Origin: Amphibalanus amphitrite
Taxonomy: Eukaryota; Arthropoda; Thecostraca; Balanomorpha; Balanidae
Reading direction: 5' to 3'
NCBI RefSeq assembly: GCF_019059575.1
Contig: NW_024881789.1
Location: 372,001-436,000, forward strand
DNA length: 64,000 nucleotides
Shown: positions 35,988 through 48,527 of the stretch, in pieces
Numbering within the stretch: the stretch's first letter is position 1
Layout of the letters: the number at the start of each line of letters is the position of its first letter
Program-made: the position numbers and the translations under genes
Notes under the pieces: generated by a model
What the model was told of the DNA's origin: nothing
Database searches by the model: none
What the model saw: the letters and a program-made list of their open reading frames with translations, nothing else

Positions 35988-36948
35988 AGAAATCTACCGT
36001 AAATATGGTAATCATAGTTCAGAAATCTGCCGCCTTGTGGGAGTACCTACCTATTGCTACGAAAAAAAAAACGCAAGTCTTCATCTCCGTCGACATGCCT
36101 CTCTCCAACGGCAAACTAAACTACCCCAACGGCAACTTCAACTAAACTACGCCGGAAACATGGCCATCGTTCTGGAGAATACCTGGAGAGTATTGCGATG
36201 GAATGACAACATTGGTAGGCATCTACCAGATAGTTCTAGTCACATCACCCACAACAAAAGGAAATGCGCCGCTAACCCAGCTTTGGGTATCCCATTATTT
36301 GTTCACCAAGCGTAATGATGCCTGCGTTTCTAGCGGATGGTGTTGGTGTCGCCACCGCAATCACACTAATGACTGAAAAACATTTATCAGCCGGCAGCGT
36401 ATGCTTCTCAGTTTGCACAGCTCGAGTGCAACACAAAACAACGCAGCCAATGAGCTCCTTTTGGCTCATCTTCGCACAACTTCTCATTAAGGTACTGCGT
36501 CTGTCCCGGTCTGCGCAAAACAGAATGCACCGCGCGGCTTCCAGAAAACACAAGATATTATTGAACGATCAGTCGGACTTCAAGACTTTTAGGACTTCTA
36601 AGACTTCTTCTAATTTGGCAGGGCGGTTGGGCAGCATGGGCAGGGTGAAAGGGTGGCATATCGCTGGGGCGAATTCCGCACGGAGCTGCGATATACGCCG
36701 GTCTCTGCCAGGGCAACCACCGGCCAGGGTTACCTGCAGTCCCTACGGATACCGGGGGGGGGGGGGGGGGGGCAGGCAATGCCACAGAAAAGAGTCAGGC
36801 TCTACATCACTTCCTAAAGTGTGGAGACACGGGCCTGAAACAAACAACCACTGCGCCACCCGCGCCACCGAAATGTTTTTGATGTTTTTTGTGGGAAGTG
36901 ACCTAACAAGGGATCAATGGATAATGGAGCTTAGAGTGGCAAGATCTG
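35988..36948 (-). other. REXO1 intron segment
   Basis: Ordinary intron sequence with an 18-base G run near 36752-36770. A 244-codon plus-strand open frame (36315-37049) runs through this run and into the palindromic MITE and has no recognisable motif, so I do not call it a gene. Confidence 0.6.
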
Positions 36949-37133
36949 GGGCCGATTCGAGATGGCGCACTAGGAAGCTAGTAGGACTAGGCGGCCAAGT
37001 GACACTTGAATGTAGTGACACTAAGCGGTATTTTACACCAATCGGCTAGTGGCTCAGCGCGAACCGAAATCGCATAGTGACGCTTGAAATCAAGTGTCAC
37101 TAGGGCCTTAGTGCGCCAACGCGAATCGGTCCC
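36949..37133. mobile_element. short palindromic MITE-like element
   Basis: The left end GGGCCGATTCGAGATGGCGC and the inverted right end GGGACCGATTCGCGTTGGCG match over about 24 bp, followed by shared CTAGTGACACTTGA segments deeper in, so the 185-bp unit can fold on itself. A target duplication is not obvious. Confidence 0.6.
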
Positions 37134-37747
37134 TGAACTAGGTGGATGGTCGATGGCATGCGCTAGATTCCATCTTACTCCCCACCAGACGTTCAGACCT
37201 ACCAGATTTCATCTTTTCCTTCTATCACCGCTACTTTTCTTTAATTTTATTTCACAAGGTTTTACCGTTTTTCCTATCGCCGTCCTTCTTTCCTCCAGTG
37301 CGGCAGATCAAGTGCAAGAGTTCAATCACTTCTGGGATCCAGCCCACCAACGCAATTTGCGCTCACTTACATCCTTGCGTGTGCAGTGTGCACTGAGCAG
37401 TGTGCACGTGTTATGCAGCCGATCACGTAATTTGTGAGCGGAACGGGATGCGCTGGTTACGTTACGTAACTTGTGGATGCACGACACTGATCAGCAACGG
37501 CACGTGGATTGGCGACTGTTTGTTGAACGGCATGCAAAAGCAGTGAATGCTACTCCCAAAACCGGATAATTAGCTCACAGACACGAGCAAAATAAATGCG
37601 CATTACAAACGGACACACAGCTGACGTCCATAAATGTAAAAACAGCTTGAAATGCGCACTTATTTGCTGACGCATCGGTGGTAAACTATAACGGTGCCTG
37701 ACGGCACGGCGCGGAACTAAATGCGATCGCCACGGGCCGGTACTCAC

Positions 37748-37880
37748 TGGGCACGGGCGGCTGCGGCAGCAGAGGCGGCAGACGACTGTTCTCCGCCTCC
37801 CTCTGTCGCTGTTGCTCCTCCAGCTGGGCAATCCGCTGCTGCTGCATCTCCGCCAGCTTCTGCCACCGGGCGTGCATTGC
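37748..37880 (-). CDS. REXO1: REXO1 exon: Gln-rich coiled coil
   Basis: The acceptor ACCCCCCACCAG precedes 37880 and the donor is CCCA/GTGAGT at 37748. The exon enters in phase 0 and leaves in phase 1. It encodes AMHARWQKLAEMQQQRIAQL followed by EEQQRQREAENSRL, a heptad-like Gln/Glu/Arg coiled coil, then a Pro-rich tail. Vertebrate REXO1 has a comparable Gln-rich helix between two KKRIAHV motifs. The last base joins the next exon to make Lys, giving KRRRVAHV. Confidence 0.86.
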
Positions 37881-39986
37881 CTGGTGGGGGGTAGAGGGGC
37901 ACGGTCAGTTCATAGCAGGGCGGGGAAGGCATCGCCTGATGGGGTAGAAAAAGGGACACAGTCAGGTCAGAGCAGGGGAGGGCTGGGTGGATGACACCAT
38001 GCAAAATGGGAAAAGAAGGGAAGAACAGGGCAGAGCAGGGTAGGATAGAGAACAAAGGAACGAACAGAGACAAAGTCGGAGAAAGGAAAGTGCAGGGTAA
38101 GGCTGAGTTAGGTGTGTACACGGTACACGGTGTACGGTCACGATGTACGGTCAGAGTTGGGACCCGGGAGGGAAGGAGATGACTTGACAAAGCACAGGAC
38201 AAAATACAACAGATGACGTGACTAGAACGAGTGATATTACTCTGCTTGATAGGTATTCATATGTATTCCGACAAGGCGTACATTGTTGCCCACGCGATAA
38301 CATTCACACAAAATTGACCAGAATGCCCATTTCAAGCCGAATACAACACAATACCTTACAATAACAACCATTTTTACATACATACATCACGTGATCTAAA
38401 TTCGGGGTCAGAGCTCCGTAAATACAGTTACTCGCACATAACGACAATGCAAGGCCACTGCACGCAGCTTACATAATGTCAGCTGAACCATACTAAATGT
38501 TGGCGTGATTCGGTGCGTGCATCCTGTTCGGGTATTTCTGCGCGCGCTGGACAGGTCAGATAGGATCAAGGATCCCCTCCGTGGCATAGGAAGTGGCACA
38601 AGGCCAAAGCACGGTTCCGCGAGACATCATAATTGGGAAAGCTGCGTTACATCGGCATTCGGCATCGACTAATGGCTTCTTCGGGAACATGAATCCAATG
38701 GCGAAACTGGGTTACAGCGGCAAATCAGCCCATGTAAGTAGTCTTTTTTAAGCTGTTTTATTATGGTAAAGCGATGGCCCAAATATGTCACATTGACCAC
38801 ATGGACCGTTTAATAAAACGAGTTAAGCCTCAGGGACAAGAGTTATTGTTATTAGCACACTGAAATAGGTCTTATTAGATTAAAGAAAAATACAAGCCCA
38901 TAAGACGTGGAACTATGAGGACAAGAAAAGCCTCAGGAATGAAAAGAGCGTCCAACGGGCCACCAAGTCTTAAAACCAGGTCACTGTCGTGCGAACCGGC
39001 CCGGTCACAGAGACAGAGACAGGACAGGACACAGCCGATGTCGTCAGCCAGGCAAACGGCATAGCCGACACCGAGCGACTTGTGCGCCCCGCTCCGCACA
39101 CCCCACCCAACCGGGTCAAGACCGATAAGAGCAGTGCGCCCGCCGAAACGGGTCACGGCCGGCAGACTCAGTATATGCGATAATCCGCGGATTCCGGCGC
39201 AGGATTTGGGCCCGGTTGAGTGCCATGGTTCCGCCCGGTACCCGTCTGCTGGGCTGTCCTCGGCGCTGACCTGACATTGACCGGCACGGAGACCGTCAGA
39301 TGTCCCGCCGAGGAGGTACGGCGAACGCTGTGGCACGCGTTATGATGTAACCATGCTGCAATGCATTAGGCGTGATGCAATCACTGAATAGACCACCCAT
39401 GCAAAAGCTTGGAAACAAAAGAAAAAATGCAAGAGTGACCAGAAAAAAATGGCGTGAGTTGTACTGAATCCATCAGCTTTGCCTCGGGTCGTAGTCTGAC
39501 GTGTATCAATAACCTTTTTACAAGATCAGGAAAACGGACACTGCATTTAAGCTCAACACTTCCAAGTCTTGTCAACAAAGCAGATATTAGCCTTCAATTT
39601 TGTTTTCAAATTGCGATGGCCTACATATGCGTTCTTACCATTTGTCAAGCCACTTTAAAAGGCCGCTCATGGTGACAGTGCAAAAATGTGACTGGCCTAC
39701 TTTTAAAAGCATACAAGCACCGCACATTTCACAATGGTTTGGCACGGACCGCTCGTTTCGGATTAGCTGAGAAAACACAAAAACTTCGGCAAAAAGATTC
39801 TCGCGTGTGGCCATTGACGCATCAGACAGCAGCGATTACTGCCAAAGTCAACGGTGCCGACCAAACAAGGTCATGTTTTGCCGGCCAAGTTAGTGACGCC
39901 AGAGGCAATTCGGGCTGGTTCTGACCTCTGTTACCAGGGCTGACCTCTGACCCACATTTCACCGAACTGCGTGCTGACCTGATATA
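37881..39986 (-). other. REXO1 intron, 37.9-40.0 kb
   Basis: Between the coiled-coil exon and the TA-flanked element. A purine-rich stretch (37890-38180) lies just upstream of the exon acceptor; otherwise no feature was recognised. Confidence 0.6.
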
Positions 39987-39988
39987 TA

Positions 39989-41165
39989 GGGGAGAGTGGG
40001 GTAAGATGCCCAGGGTGGGAAAGACGCCCCACCCCCTCTAACGGCGAAACAAAGAATCGAACCTGGAAATTAATGTTCTTAGCGTAAAGCGGAAGCCTGC
40101 TTTGTTAACTGCACACAAATTTGCGAAGCTCAGTTGGGCAACGGCTGGCTGGTGATTGCATGTTTTTTATTTGCTGCTTTCAAAAAATATTTTGGTGTCA
40201 AAACATTGTAAATATCAAAGAAGGTAGATAATTTTTGCGTCCCTTGCTATAGTCGTGATACATTAACATGCGTGTACTGTGTCCCAAACAGTTTGTTTCA
40301 GGGTGTAGTTTTATGGCTAACAAATTGTACTGATTTAATGTTACTTCGGTACCTTGGGGTAAGATGCCCCCTGTCCTGATGGGGAAAGACGCCCCCCTAA
40401 TTCCGTAGGCTGTCCTTCAAGCAGCCCGTCAAATCATTTATTACATACTTGTGATGAGGGACAAAAGCCGATCTGGGACTATTGAGAGTCCAGTACGGTC
40501 GGGTGCTCCCCCTGCCGGTCTCTTGGCCCACACAGCGACTTTTTAGACGGCATCTGACTCTGAGAGCCCTCACGACGGCCTCTGTGGGCCCCATTGTTGG
40601 CTCCAGGGCCCCTCACGACATCCTTTGAGGGCTCCCACGTTGGCTCCACGGGCCGCGCTGGCATCTGAGGTCCCCACGATGGGCTCAAGGGCCCTCAAGC
40701 ATCATGAAGACCTATAAGGGCCTCACAGTGGTCTCCGAACGCCACCACGAAGGCTTGTTTGGCCGCGCTGGACTATGATGGCCCTAACGATGACCTCTGA
40801 AGCCCCTTACGACTACTTTTGAGGGCCCTTGCGATGACGTTTGGTGTCTACTGCAGGCTCGAAGGGACTACTGATTCATTCAGGCGATTCACGTGCCCAT
40901 TTATGTCACTTATAGTGCAGGGGGCATCTTTCCCAACGCCAGGGGGCGTCTTTCCCACCCTGTGGGGTAAGATGCCCCCTTTCACTTCTTCGGGAAAATG
41001 CTTAATAGCAAAAAAAAGTTATCATATTTCAGGCACGAAAGTGTGATATTTTTGGAGAAAAATGATGTCGGCTTCCGTTGAAACTCCAAGTTTTTGCTTT
41101 CCGATCGTCATTTTCGTATAACATATGACATAGTAAAACCCTGGGCATCTTTCCCCACTCTCCCC
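39989..41165. mobile_element. TA-flanked TIR element with GGGGAGAGTGGGG ends
   Basis: The left end GGGGAGAGTGGGGTAAGATG and the inverted right end GGGGAGAGTGGGGAAAGATG are nearly identical over about 27 bp. TA flanks both sides (39987 and 41166), fitting a Tc1/mariner-like target. The motif GGGGTAAGATGCCCC or GGGGAAAGACGCCCC recurs internally at about 40355, 40380, 40920, 40945 and 40965. The middle (about 40540-40840) is an irregular tandem array of GAGGGCCC/CACGA units. No transposase is visible. Confidence 0.82.
40540..40840. repeat. irregular GGGCCC/CACGATGG tandem array
   Basis: Roughly 35 to 45-bp diverged units share GGGCCCT, CACGA(T/C)G(G/A)C and CCTCTGA or TTTGAGGG words. The array lies inside the TA-flanked element and probably belongs to it. 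Confidence 0.5.
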
Positions 41166-41167
41166 TA

Positions 41168-42851
41168 CTATCGCTGAATACACCACAAGGCTATTCTGAT
41201 TTCTTACCTGAAAAGTATAATCTACAGACCGTGTCACTGCGCTGTCATTCGCTGGCGTAGAGGCTACTTCAAAATATAACAGTGCATGAAATAACACATC
41301 TATATGTAAATGTGTGTGATGCATGTAATGCATGTAACATATGCCTTCCTCAGGATTATGTTTCGTAGTTAATCGACATTGGACCAAAATGCAATTCGTA
41401 CCTAGACAGAAAACACGGATTTCAGGCGGTTGTCATTACGTCAAACGTCAGTTAAAGGTTAGTCGGTTAATCTTGTTCGAGGTTATGTCCATCAGGCCTA
41501 CGGAATAAGATACGGGCGAGAATAGAATAACACTAATTGCTGTCCATGCATTTCCGTTTATTGTAAATGTCAAATAGCTGGCCGAAGAAGGTGAAACGGA
41601 AGGAAAACGCGGAGCAGCACTGAGCAAATGATTCAGTTCTAAGGATTAATCAAAACCACTGAAATGACGTCCCAGTATCAGAAGCACAGACTAAACAGAC
41701 ATTTAAATGGGAGAAGGAAAACATGCATCGGGGAAAATATGCAGCACATTAATTATATCTACAGATACGAAAGCCACTAGCGTTAGAAAACTGATCCTAA
41801 CGGCACATCATATCAGATCAGAGTTGACTCACACTTATCATGAACTGCAGCCCAGCTAACACGATAGACAAATGTATACAACACCCATCAACACAATACC
41901 GCAACAAAAAGTCATTTATGCAGCCGCAGACAGGGAAATAAATCTGCGCCTCTTCCCTGTGGGTCTGAACAAAGACTCGGTGGCTGCAGTCCCGCACCCG
42001 GGTCCCACCCACGGCCAAAGAAGCAGGCACACAGACACAAAGCACGCGGAACTGGTGTCGGTACCCCGGAAGAGGACGATCGTCCCCGGCGGCGGTGGTC
42101 GAGGCACCTGAGGCCAGGTGGGGACGGCTAGGAGTGCGATACGCCGTGTCAGCAGTTGTGTGCAACACACACAGAGACGCCGACTGGGCCGCGGCGGGGA
42201 GGATAGGGAGGGAGAGGGGAGGGGAGGGGAGGGGAGGTGACGGACGTCCGTCCACCGTCCCCGGAACAGCAGTGTTTTGTGCGGCGGCGCGGCCCTGACC
42301 GCCGGGCAGAGCCGACAACAGGGACAGGAAGAAGATGCACGGGAAGGAGGCAGGGGTGAGGAGCACTAGCACGTTCTGCCTCGCAGGCGCAGTCTTCCCA
42401 CACCTCCCCTGGGAAGAACGCACAGCACCCCCGGGTGGCGAGGTTGCTCCTCCTTCCCTCCTCCATTGAGCAAGATGAAAACTCTTTCGGAAGGCCCCAA
42501 AGCTAAAAATTCCTCTCTCATCGTTAATTCGTCGGAACAAAAGAACAATCGAGTTCAATTTTAATTATTCATTTATCAGTAGTGACCGAAATTTCGTAAC
42601 ATTGTTCATAATAGTTTACAAAGTATATGCAACTAGCGAAACTTATGTAACTTTTAAATAGCTTGAACTTATCGCATTTACTGCATTACATAACTTTTGG
42701 CGTAGATAACATGAATCGCATTATCTATGTTTTGCACATGACTAAGCGCGAGGCATCACTTAATTCATTTTTGCTGATACTTAGCAATAAAGTTTTTATT
42801 TCGAGGCTTACCTGACACTTCCTGCAACAATAACCAATATGAAGCACTGAC
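41168..42851 (-). other. REXO1 intron, 41.2-42.9 kb
   Basis: It contains a GAGGG-rich stretch (42205-42240) and AT-rich sequence (42560-42800). A 246-codon minus open frame (42558-41818) has low-complexity Pro/Ser content and no recognised motif or splice support. Confidence 0.6.
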
Positions 42852-42998
42852 CTGAGCTGGTGTCACCTTGGGGGCCACGCGGGGCGCCGGCCGGCTCGGC
42901 TGGTCAAGGCCGGCCGTGTGTGCCACTCGCTTCTTCCCCACCACCTCCGTACTGGACTTTTCGGCCTCCTTGGCGGCCTTCTCCTGCAGCGCTCGAGC
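42852..42998 (-). CDS. REXO1: REXO1 exon: first KKRVAH motif
   Basis: The exon has 49 codons, phase 0 at both ends, with acceptor CTTCCCCACAG before 42998 and donor CAG/GTCAGT after 42852. It encodes a short helix (ARALQEKAAKEAEK) then GKKRVAHT and a Pro/Ala-rich tail ending PKVTPAQ. K-K-R-I/V-A-H is a repeated signature in the EloA-BP1 region of REXO1. There is no in-frame ATG, so it is invisible to a simple ORF search and is supported by splice sites and phase. Confidence 0.85.
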
Positions 42999-44281
42999 CT
43001 GTGGGGAAGAGGGCAGGTCAGGTTAGGCCGGGTCGGTAATAGGGACAGACTAGAGTTAACTGGAGCGATATGTGCAGCTAGCCAGCCATGACGGACAATG
43101 ATCGATGATGCGACATTCGATGGGTCACCGAACTCCGTAAACTTCACCGCAAGGACAGAATATCGTCCAGTTCCGGACCGAAAATACACAGTACGGCGTG
43201 ACGGTGGACGGGAAATCACAGGCTACCGAGATACCTAATGAACAAAACAGTGCATAGAATGGTAGACCAGTTACGATAGCAATAAGATGAGGACCAAAGG
43301 CCCGGGCAAAATAACGTCTGAATGTGTAACGCCGACTTGTTGCACGTTTTGCCTTCAGGGAGATCCCGTGATGGAACCAGCGATGCATACGGCTGCACAG
43401 GATGTCCCGGTCGGGAAACCCGACCAGGATGTACCGGTAAGCGCGGCGAGCAACCATTGCGTCAACTCAATGGCAGTGAGAGATACGCTCAGCCCCACTG
43501 AGTCACAAGACGGTCATTAATTATTTTGCTGGTTCCGACGCTCAGCCGTGCCACACCCTTTGGCCAATGTTTACGCAAAAGTAGTTCATAGGTGCATGCA
43601 ATGACGCGGCTGTGACGCTAGTGGTTGGAGTCAGCGTTAGTAAATATATTGTCGTCATGGCGTAGCACCCGCCTGAGCTCATCCTGTACCAGCTAAGCTC
43701 ATTGTTTGTTTCTTTGTTTGAGCTTAGGGACGCGTCAACTGTGAGGTCATTATGCGATCATGTTGGACCTCCTCTCGGTTCGGTAAAATCCTGAACAGAA
43801 AAGCCTCAAAACACCCGTACTCGACACATTACTTCACATGCCCCTGTCCCTACCAAGAGCCTGTCGGGGTAAATTTGCCTGACGCTGCCACATTTCACTC
43901 AACTTCGGCAATCCCCTCTGCAGCCAATGGTCAACCCACACAGCACATCGCACACCTGCCCATGATCGTGTCTACCCCTCTCGCCAAGGTCAGCCCCTGC
44001 GGTGCCGTGGACGTCCCACAGAGTCCTGCGGTGGGACAGGGCGGGACGGGATATCCCGGCGGCGTCACTGCTGCGCTGACAGTGCACCGGCATTCCGGAC
44101 CGCCCGGACCAGGTGCACCTACATGCACACATACAACTCACGGCATAGTCACGACTCACGGTTGACGGTGCTGGTGGCTCACGGATATCAAACAGGATTG
44201 AAATAGGACGGCTAGGGCTCGAGTGGGCTCGGTGATAGGTGGATAAAGAAAGAGGGCGGAAAGAGGGATGGAGGAAGATAA

Positions 44282-44285
<4 letters not shown>
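42999..44285 (-). other. REXO1 intron, 43.0-44.3 kb
   Basis: Ordinary intron sequence upstream of the 42998 acceptor, with no recognised gene or repeat before the GA tract. Confidence 0.6.
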
Positions 44286-45618
<1,333 letters not shown>

Positions 45619-45628
45619 GCCTCCAACC

Positions 45629-46482
45629 AGGGATGCGGAGCCGTGGAAATTTCAGACGGCTCCGGCTCCGGCTCCGGCTCCGGAGAAAAAAATCGGCTCC
45701 GGCTCCGGCTCCGGCTCCGGGTGAAATGTTATGGCGGCTCCGGCTCCGGCTCCGGCTCCGAGTAAAATGGTCCGGCTCCGGCGGCTCCGGCTCCGGCGGC
45801 TCCGGCTCCGACTCAGTACATCCCCTACGCAATCAATTAAATACGGGTGGAAGAAAAATTGGATTGGTTATACGCGTTACTCTTTGCCATGACCGGCTCA
45901 CCGCGTCCCCGCGCAAACGCACCTCGGAGAGAACTGGCAGAACAAAGGGCTAGGAAGCGATGGCATTGGAAACGCAGTCGCCGCGAATCGGAGTTCAGTG
46001 AACCATCGTAAGCTGACACCCGTCTCGGCTGCATTGGGGGGGGGGGGGGTGTGGGATGAGACGGTGCTGGGAGTCGCAGTCCACTGCACTCGTTTGAAAA
46101 CAATGGCCGTCACCTGATGACTGGCCCTCATGTTCTGGGGATGCAGTAGACGTGGGGGGGGGGGGGGAAGAGCAAACAGGAAGTTGTTTGCGTACTGTGG
46201 GATACTGGGGATATTCGGATTTTTTCATTCACTTGATGGCCCATGACGTAAGTACCATATGTTTTACTGCCTTGTACTGTCAAACCGAACTAGGTCAATT
46301 ATTTTTTTTTCATCTTCAAAAAATAAAAAGGAGCCGGAGTCGCCCCCTTTTTTGGCGGCTCCGGCTCCGGCTCCGGCTCCGGGCTATATTGTTTCACGGC
46401 TCCGGCTCCGGCTCCGGCTCCGGGCAAAATATGCCGGCTCCGGCGGCTCCGGCTCCGACTCCGGCTCCGGCTCCGCATCCCT
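45629..46482. mobile_element. GGCTCC-repeat element with 10-bp target duplication
   Basis: The ends are AGGGATGCGGAGCC on the left and its exact inverse GGCTCCGCATCCCT on the right. The 10-bp direct repeat GCCTCCAACC flanks both sides (45619-45628 and 46483-46492). GGCTCC hexamer arrays fill about 45655-45815 and 46350-46475. They are interrupted by short non-repeat words such as GAAAAAAATC and AAAATG. The 500-bp middle includes two long G runs (46036-46047 and 46154-46165). A 9 to 10-bp duplication fits a Mutator-like element; no transposase is visible. Confidence 0.82.
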
Positions 46483-46492
46483 GCCTCCAACC

Positions 46493-47080
46493 CATCTGAC
46501 GGCGCCCGAGTGAGTGAGTGAAAATGAGGTTTTAAGGCGTCCCTGTCCATTGGACATTCGGCCGCCTGTAAAGAATCGTTTGCTAGAAAAATATCGAATT
46601 GCTTGAATTTTGATATTGCAAGTGCTCATTTACTTCAATTAAGTGTGTGAGTTCTAAAATTTTGACCTTTAAAGTGCTCGGTAACGCGTTGTGGGTTTCT
46701 TGGGAGGTGAGTGGGATCCTGGGATTTACTTTACCTACTGTTAGAATTAGTTTTACGTTATAGTTACTTTAAAGGGTTGTTAAGATACCGTTTTGTCCTC
46801 CATCAAGACAATAAATTCGATTTGGGATTAATTTTGCCATGGTGCCGGCACATGGCCTACTCTTCACGAACTACACCATGGGTTCTTTATCGTGCGGGTT
46901 AGGAGGCAATCCCCACACCCCCTCTCACGCCGGGTGTCGCGTTCACCCTACAATGCCGGGTGGTGCATGGGCCTAAATAATTATTGTCTGAAGGACAAGA
47001 CTGCATGGCCATTTAACAACTTTGAAGAGGTGAAGACCAGTTGGCCTCTCTTAATTTTGAATCTCTCCTGTCTGCGCGCG
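46493..47080 (-). other. REXO1 intron between the GGCTCC element and the 60-bp repeats
   Basis: No open frame or known motif was recognised. Part of it may belong to the 3' region of the LINE fragment to the right. Confidence 0.5.
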
Positions 47081-47290
47081 ACTGGCACCAAGCTTGGACC
47101 AGCGCACGGCTGAGTGGTGAGGTGAATGTCGGCCGGCGTAACTCGCACCAAGCTTGGACTAGCGCCCGGCTGAGTGGTGTAGTGAGTATCAGCCGGCGTA
47201 TCTAGCACCAAGCTTGGACCAGCGCACGGTTGAGTGGTGTACTGGGTGTCAGCCGGCGTAACTGGCACCAAGCTTGGACCAGCGCACAGC
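47081..47290. repeat. 60-bp tandem repeat, 3.5 copies
   Basis: Units aligned exactly at a 60-bp period carry GCACCAAGCTTGGAC, AGCGC(A/C)CGG(C/T)TGAGTGG and TCAGCCGGCGTA. Divergence between copies is about 10 to 15 percent. Because 60 is a multiple of three, a minus-strand frame stays open and gives a 20-residue peptide repeat (TPADTQYTTQPCAGPSLV). This lies about 90 bp past the stop of the LINE fragment, so the array is probably LINE 3' UTR, not a gene. Confidence 0.85.
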
Positions 47291-47378
47291 GGAGCCAGGA
47301 GAATTCTCGAGTGTGATTACCGCTAAGTCTACTGTTGAGATGTTGGGCACGGCACTTAACTGTTCGTTTATGTGTGCT

Positions 47379-48527
47379 TTAGAGTGCTCCTGTTAGCTTA
47401 GTGTCTTGTAAATATCTGAAGAGAAGTGCTAATAGCTCTGGGTGTCTGTCACCTAAAAGCTGATCTAAGCTCAACGTTACGTTCTCCTGCCGACAGAAGG
47501 CAATGATGTGTTGTCGGTGGAGGTTGAAGTGAGAGCACTCTAGCAGGATGTGTTGAACTGTAGGCACTGTGTTGACATTGCAGAAGGCACAAATGTTATA
47601 TTGTTGTGGTTCTAGCCATGGTGCGTTGAGTCTGGTGCGTCCGGTTCTAAGTCTGGTGAGCATTACTTCCTTTTGCCTTGTGTTTTGTTTTGAGGTCGCC
47701 CAGAAGCCTAATCGGGGTTTGATTGAGTGCATGTGTGCTGGTCCTATCTCGTCCCATGTCGTTTGTCGTAGTTGTTGTATGTGAAGTTCGAGGATGGCCT
47801 TGCAGTCGTCTGCCGGGTACTGTATTGCAAGTGGTTCTGCTAGATGCAATGCTTGCTTTGCTAGTTTGTCTGCCTTTTCGTTTCCAGAGATAGAAGCATG
47901 TCCAGGAATCCAAAGAAATTTAATATTTCGTTTTTCAGGGATAGAATTTTGAATGCTAGAAATGATGAAATGGGTTGGGCTTGTGGTGTTACTCAGGGCT
48001 TGTAAGACTGATTTTGAGTCTGTGCAGATTACTACGTTACTAAGCTTTTCATGGGTACATAATTTGACGGCGAATAAGAGGGCCATGGCCTCAGCTGTGA
48101 AAATGGAGAAGTTATCCGGTAAACGTCTGCTTAATTCAAAGTGTGGAGTCGTCAGTGCAAAAGCTACTTTGTGTTCCTGTTTTGAGCCGTCAGTGTACAT
48201 GAATGTTTTGTTTGGGCGCTGTGCTTTGTATTCGTTAAATTTCGACTGCATTTCTGTTGGTGTGATGTCTGATTTGTTTCCAGAGAAAAGATATTCGATT
48301 TTGGGTGGTGCCTTTAGCCAGAAGGGTTTTGCTCGAGGCCTGGGTGCCAGATCCGGTAAAGTAAATTGCAGTTTAGATAAGCAGGTGCTCAACTGATCAT
48401 TTAGTGATGGGTGTCGTAATCGGGAATGTCTATGACATCCGAGTCTGCTTATCGGCCGGAAGCAGTGTTGCACTGGGTGGTTCGGAGTTGTTTTAACGTT
48501 AATGGCATATCGGCAAAGTTGTTGCAT
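47379..48527 (-). mobile_element. 5'-truncated LINE fragment with RNase H domain
   Basis: The open frame on the minus strand encodes only the C-terminal part of a LINE protein. It begins soon after the reverse transcriptase (YAINVKTTPNHPVQ). An RNase H domain follows with acidic residues in MYTDGSK, AEAMAL, CTDSKS and GNEKADKLAK, and the IKFLWIPGH segment. The C-terminus has C-x2-C-x9-H-x4-C (CAFCNVNTVPTVQHILLEC). An RNase H domain plus this finger fits the I/Jockey group. The endonuclease and reverse transcriptase are missing, as expected from incomplete reverse transcription. The retained part has no interruption. It differs in family from the LINE at 25925-29800, which lacks RNase H. Confidence 0.88.

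Noticed and set aside
36315-37049. 244-codon plus-strand open frame
   Set aside because: It crosses an 18-base G run and a MITE, and no motif is recognisable.
45655-46475. GGCTCC arrays as a coding Gly-Ser or Pro-Glu repeat gene
   Set aside because: They lie between matching inverted ends and a 10-bp flank duplication, so they belong to a mobile element.
46981-47271. 20-residue repeat protein on the minus strand
   Set aside because: The frame is open only because the tandem unit is 60 bp; the context is a LINE 3' region.
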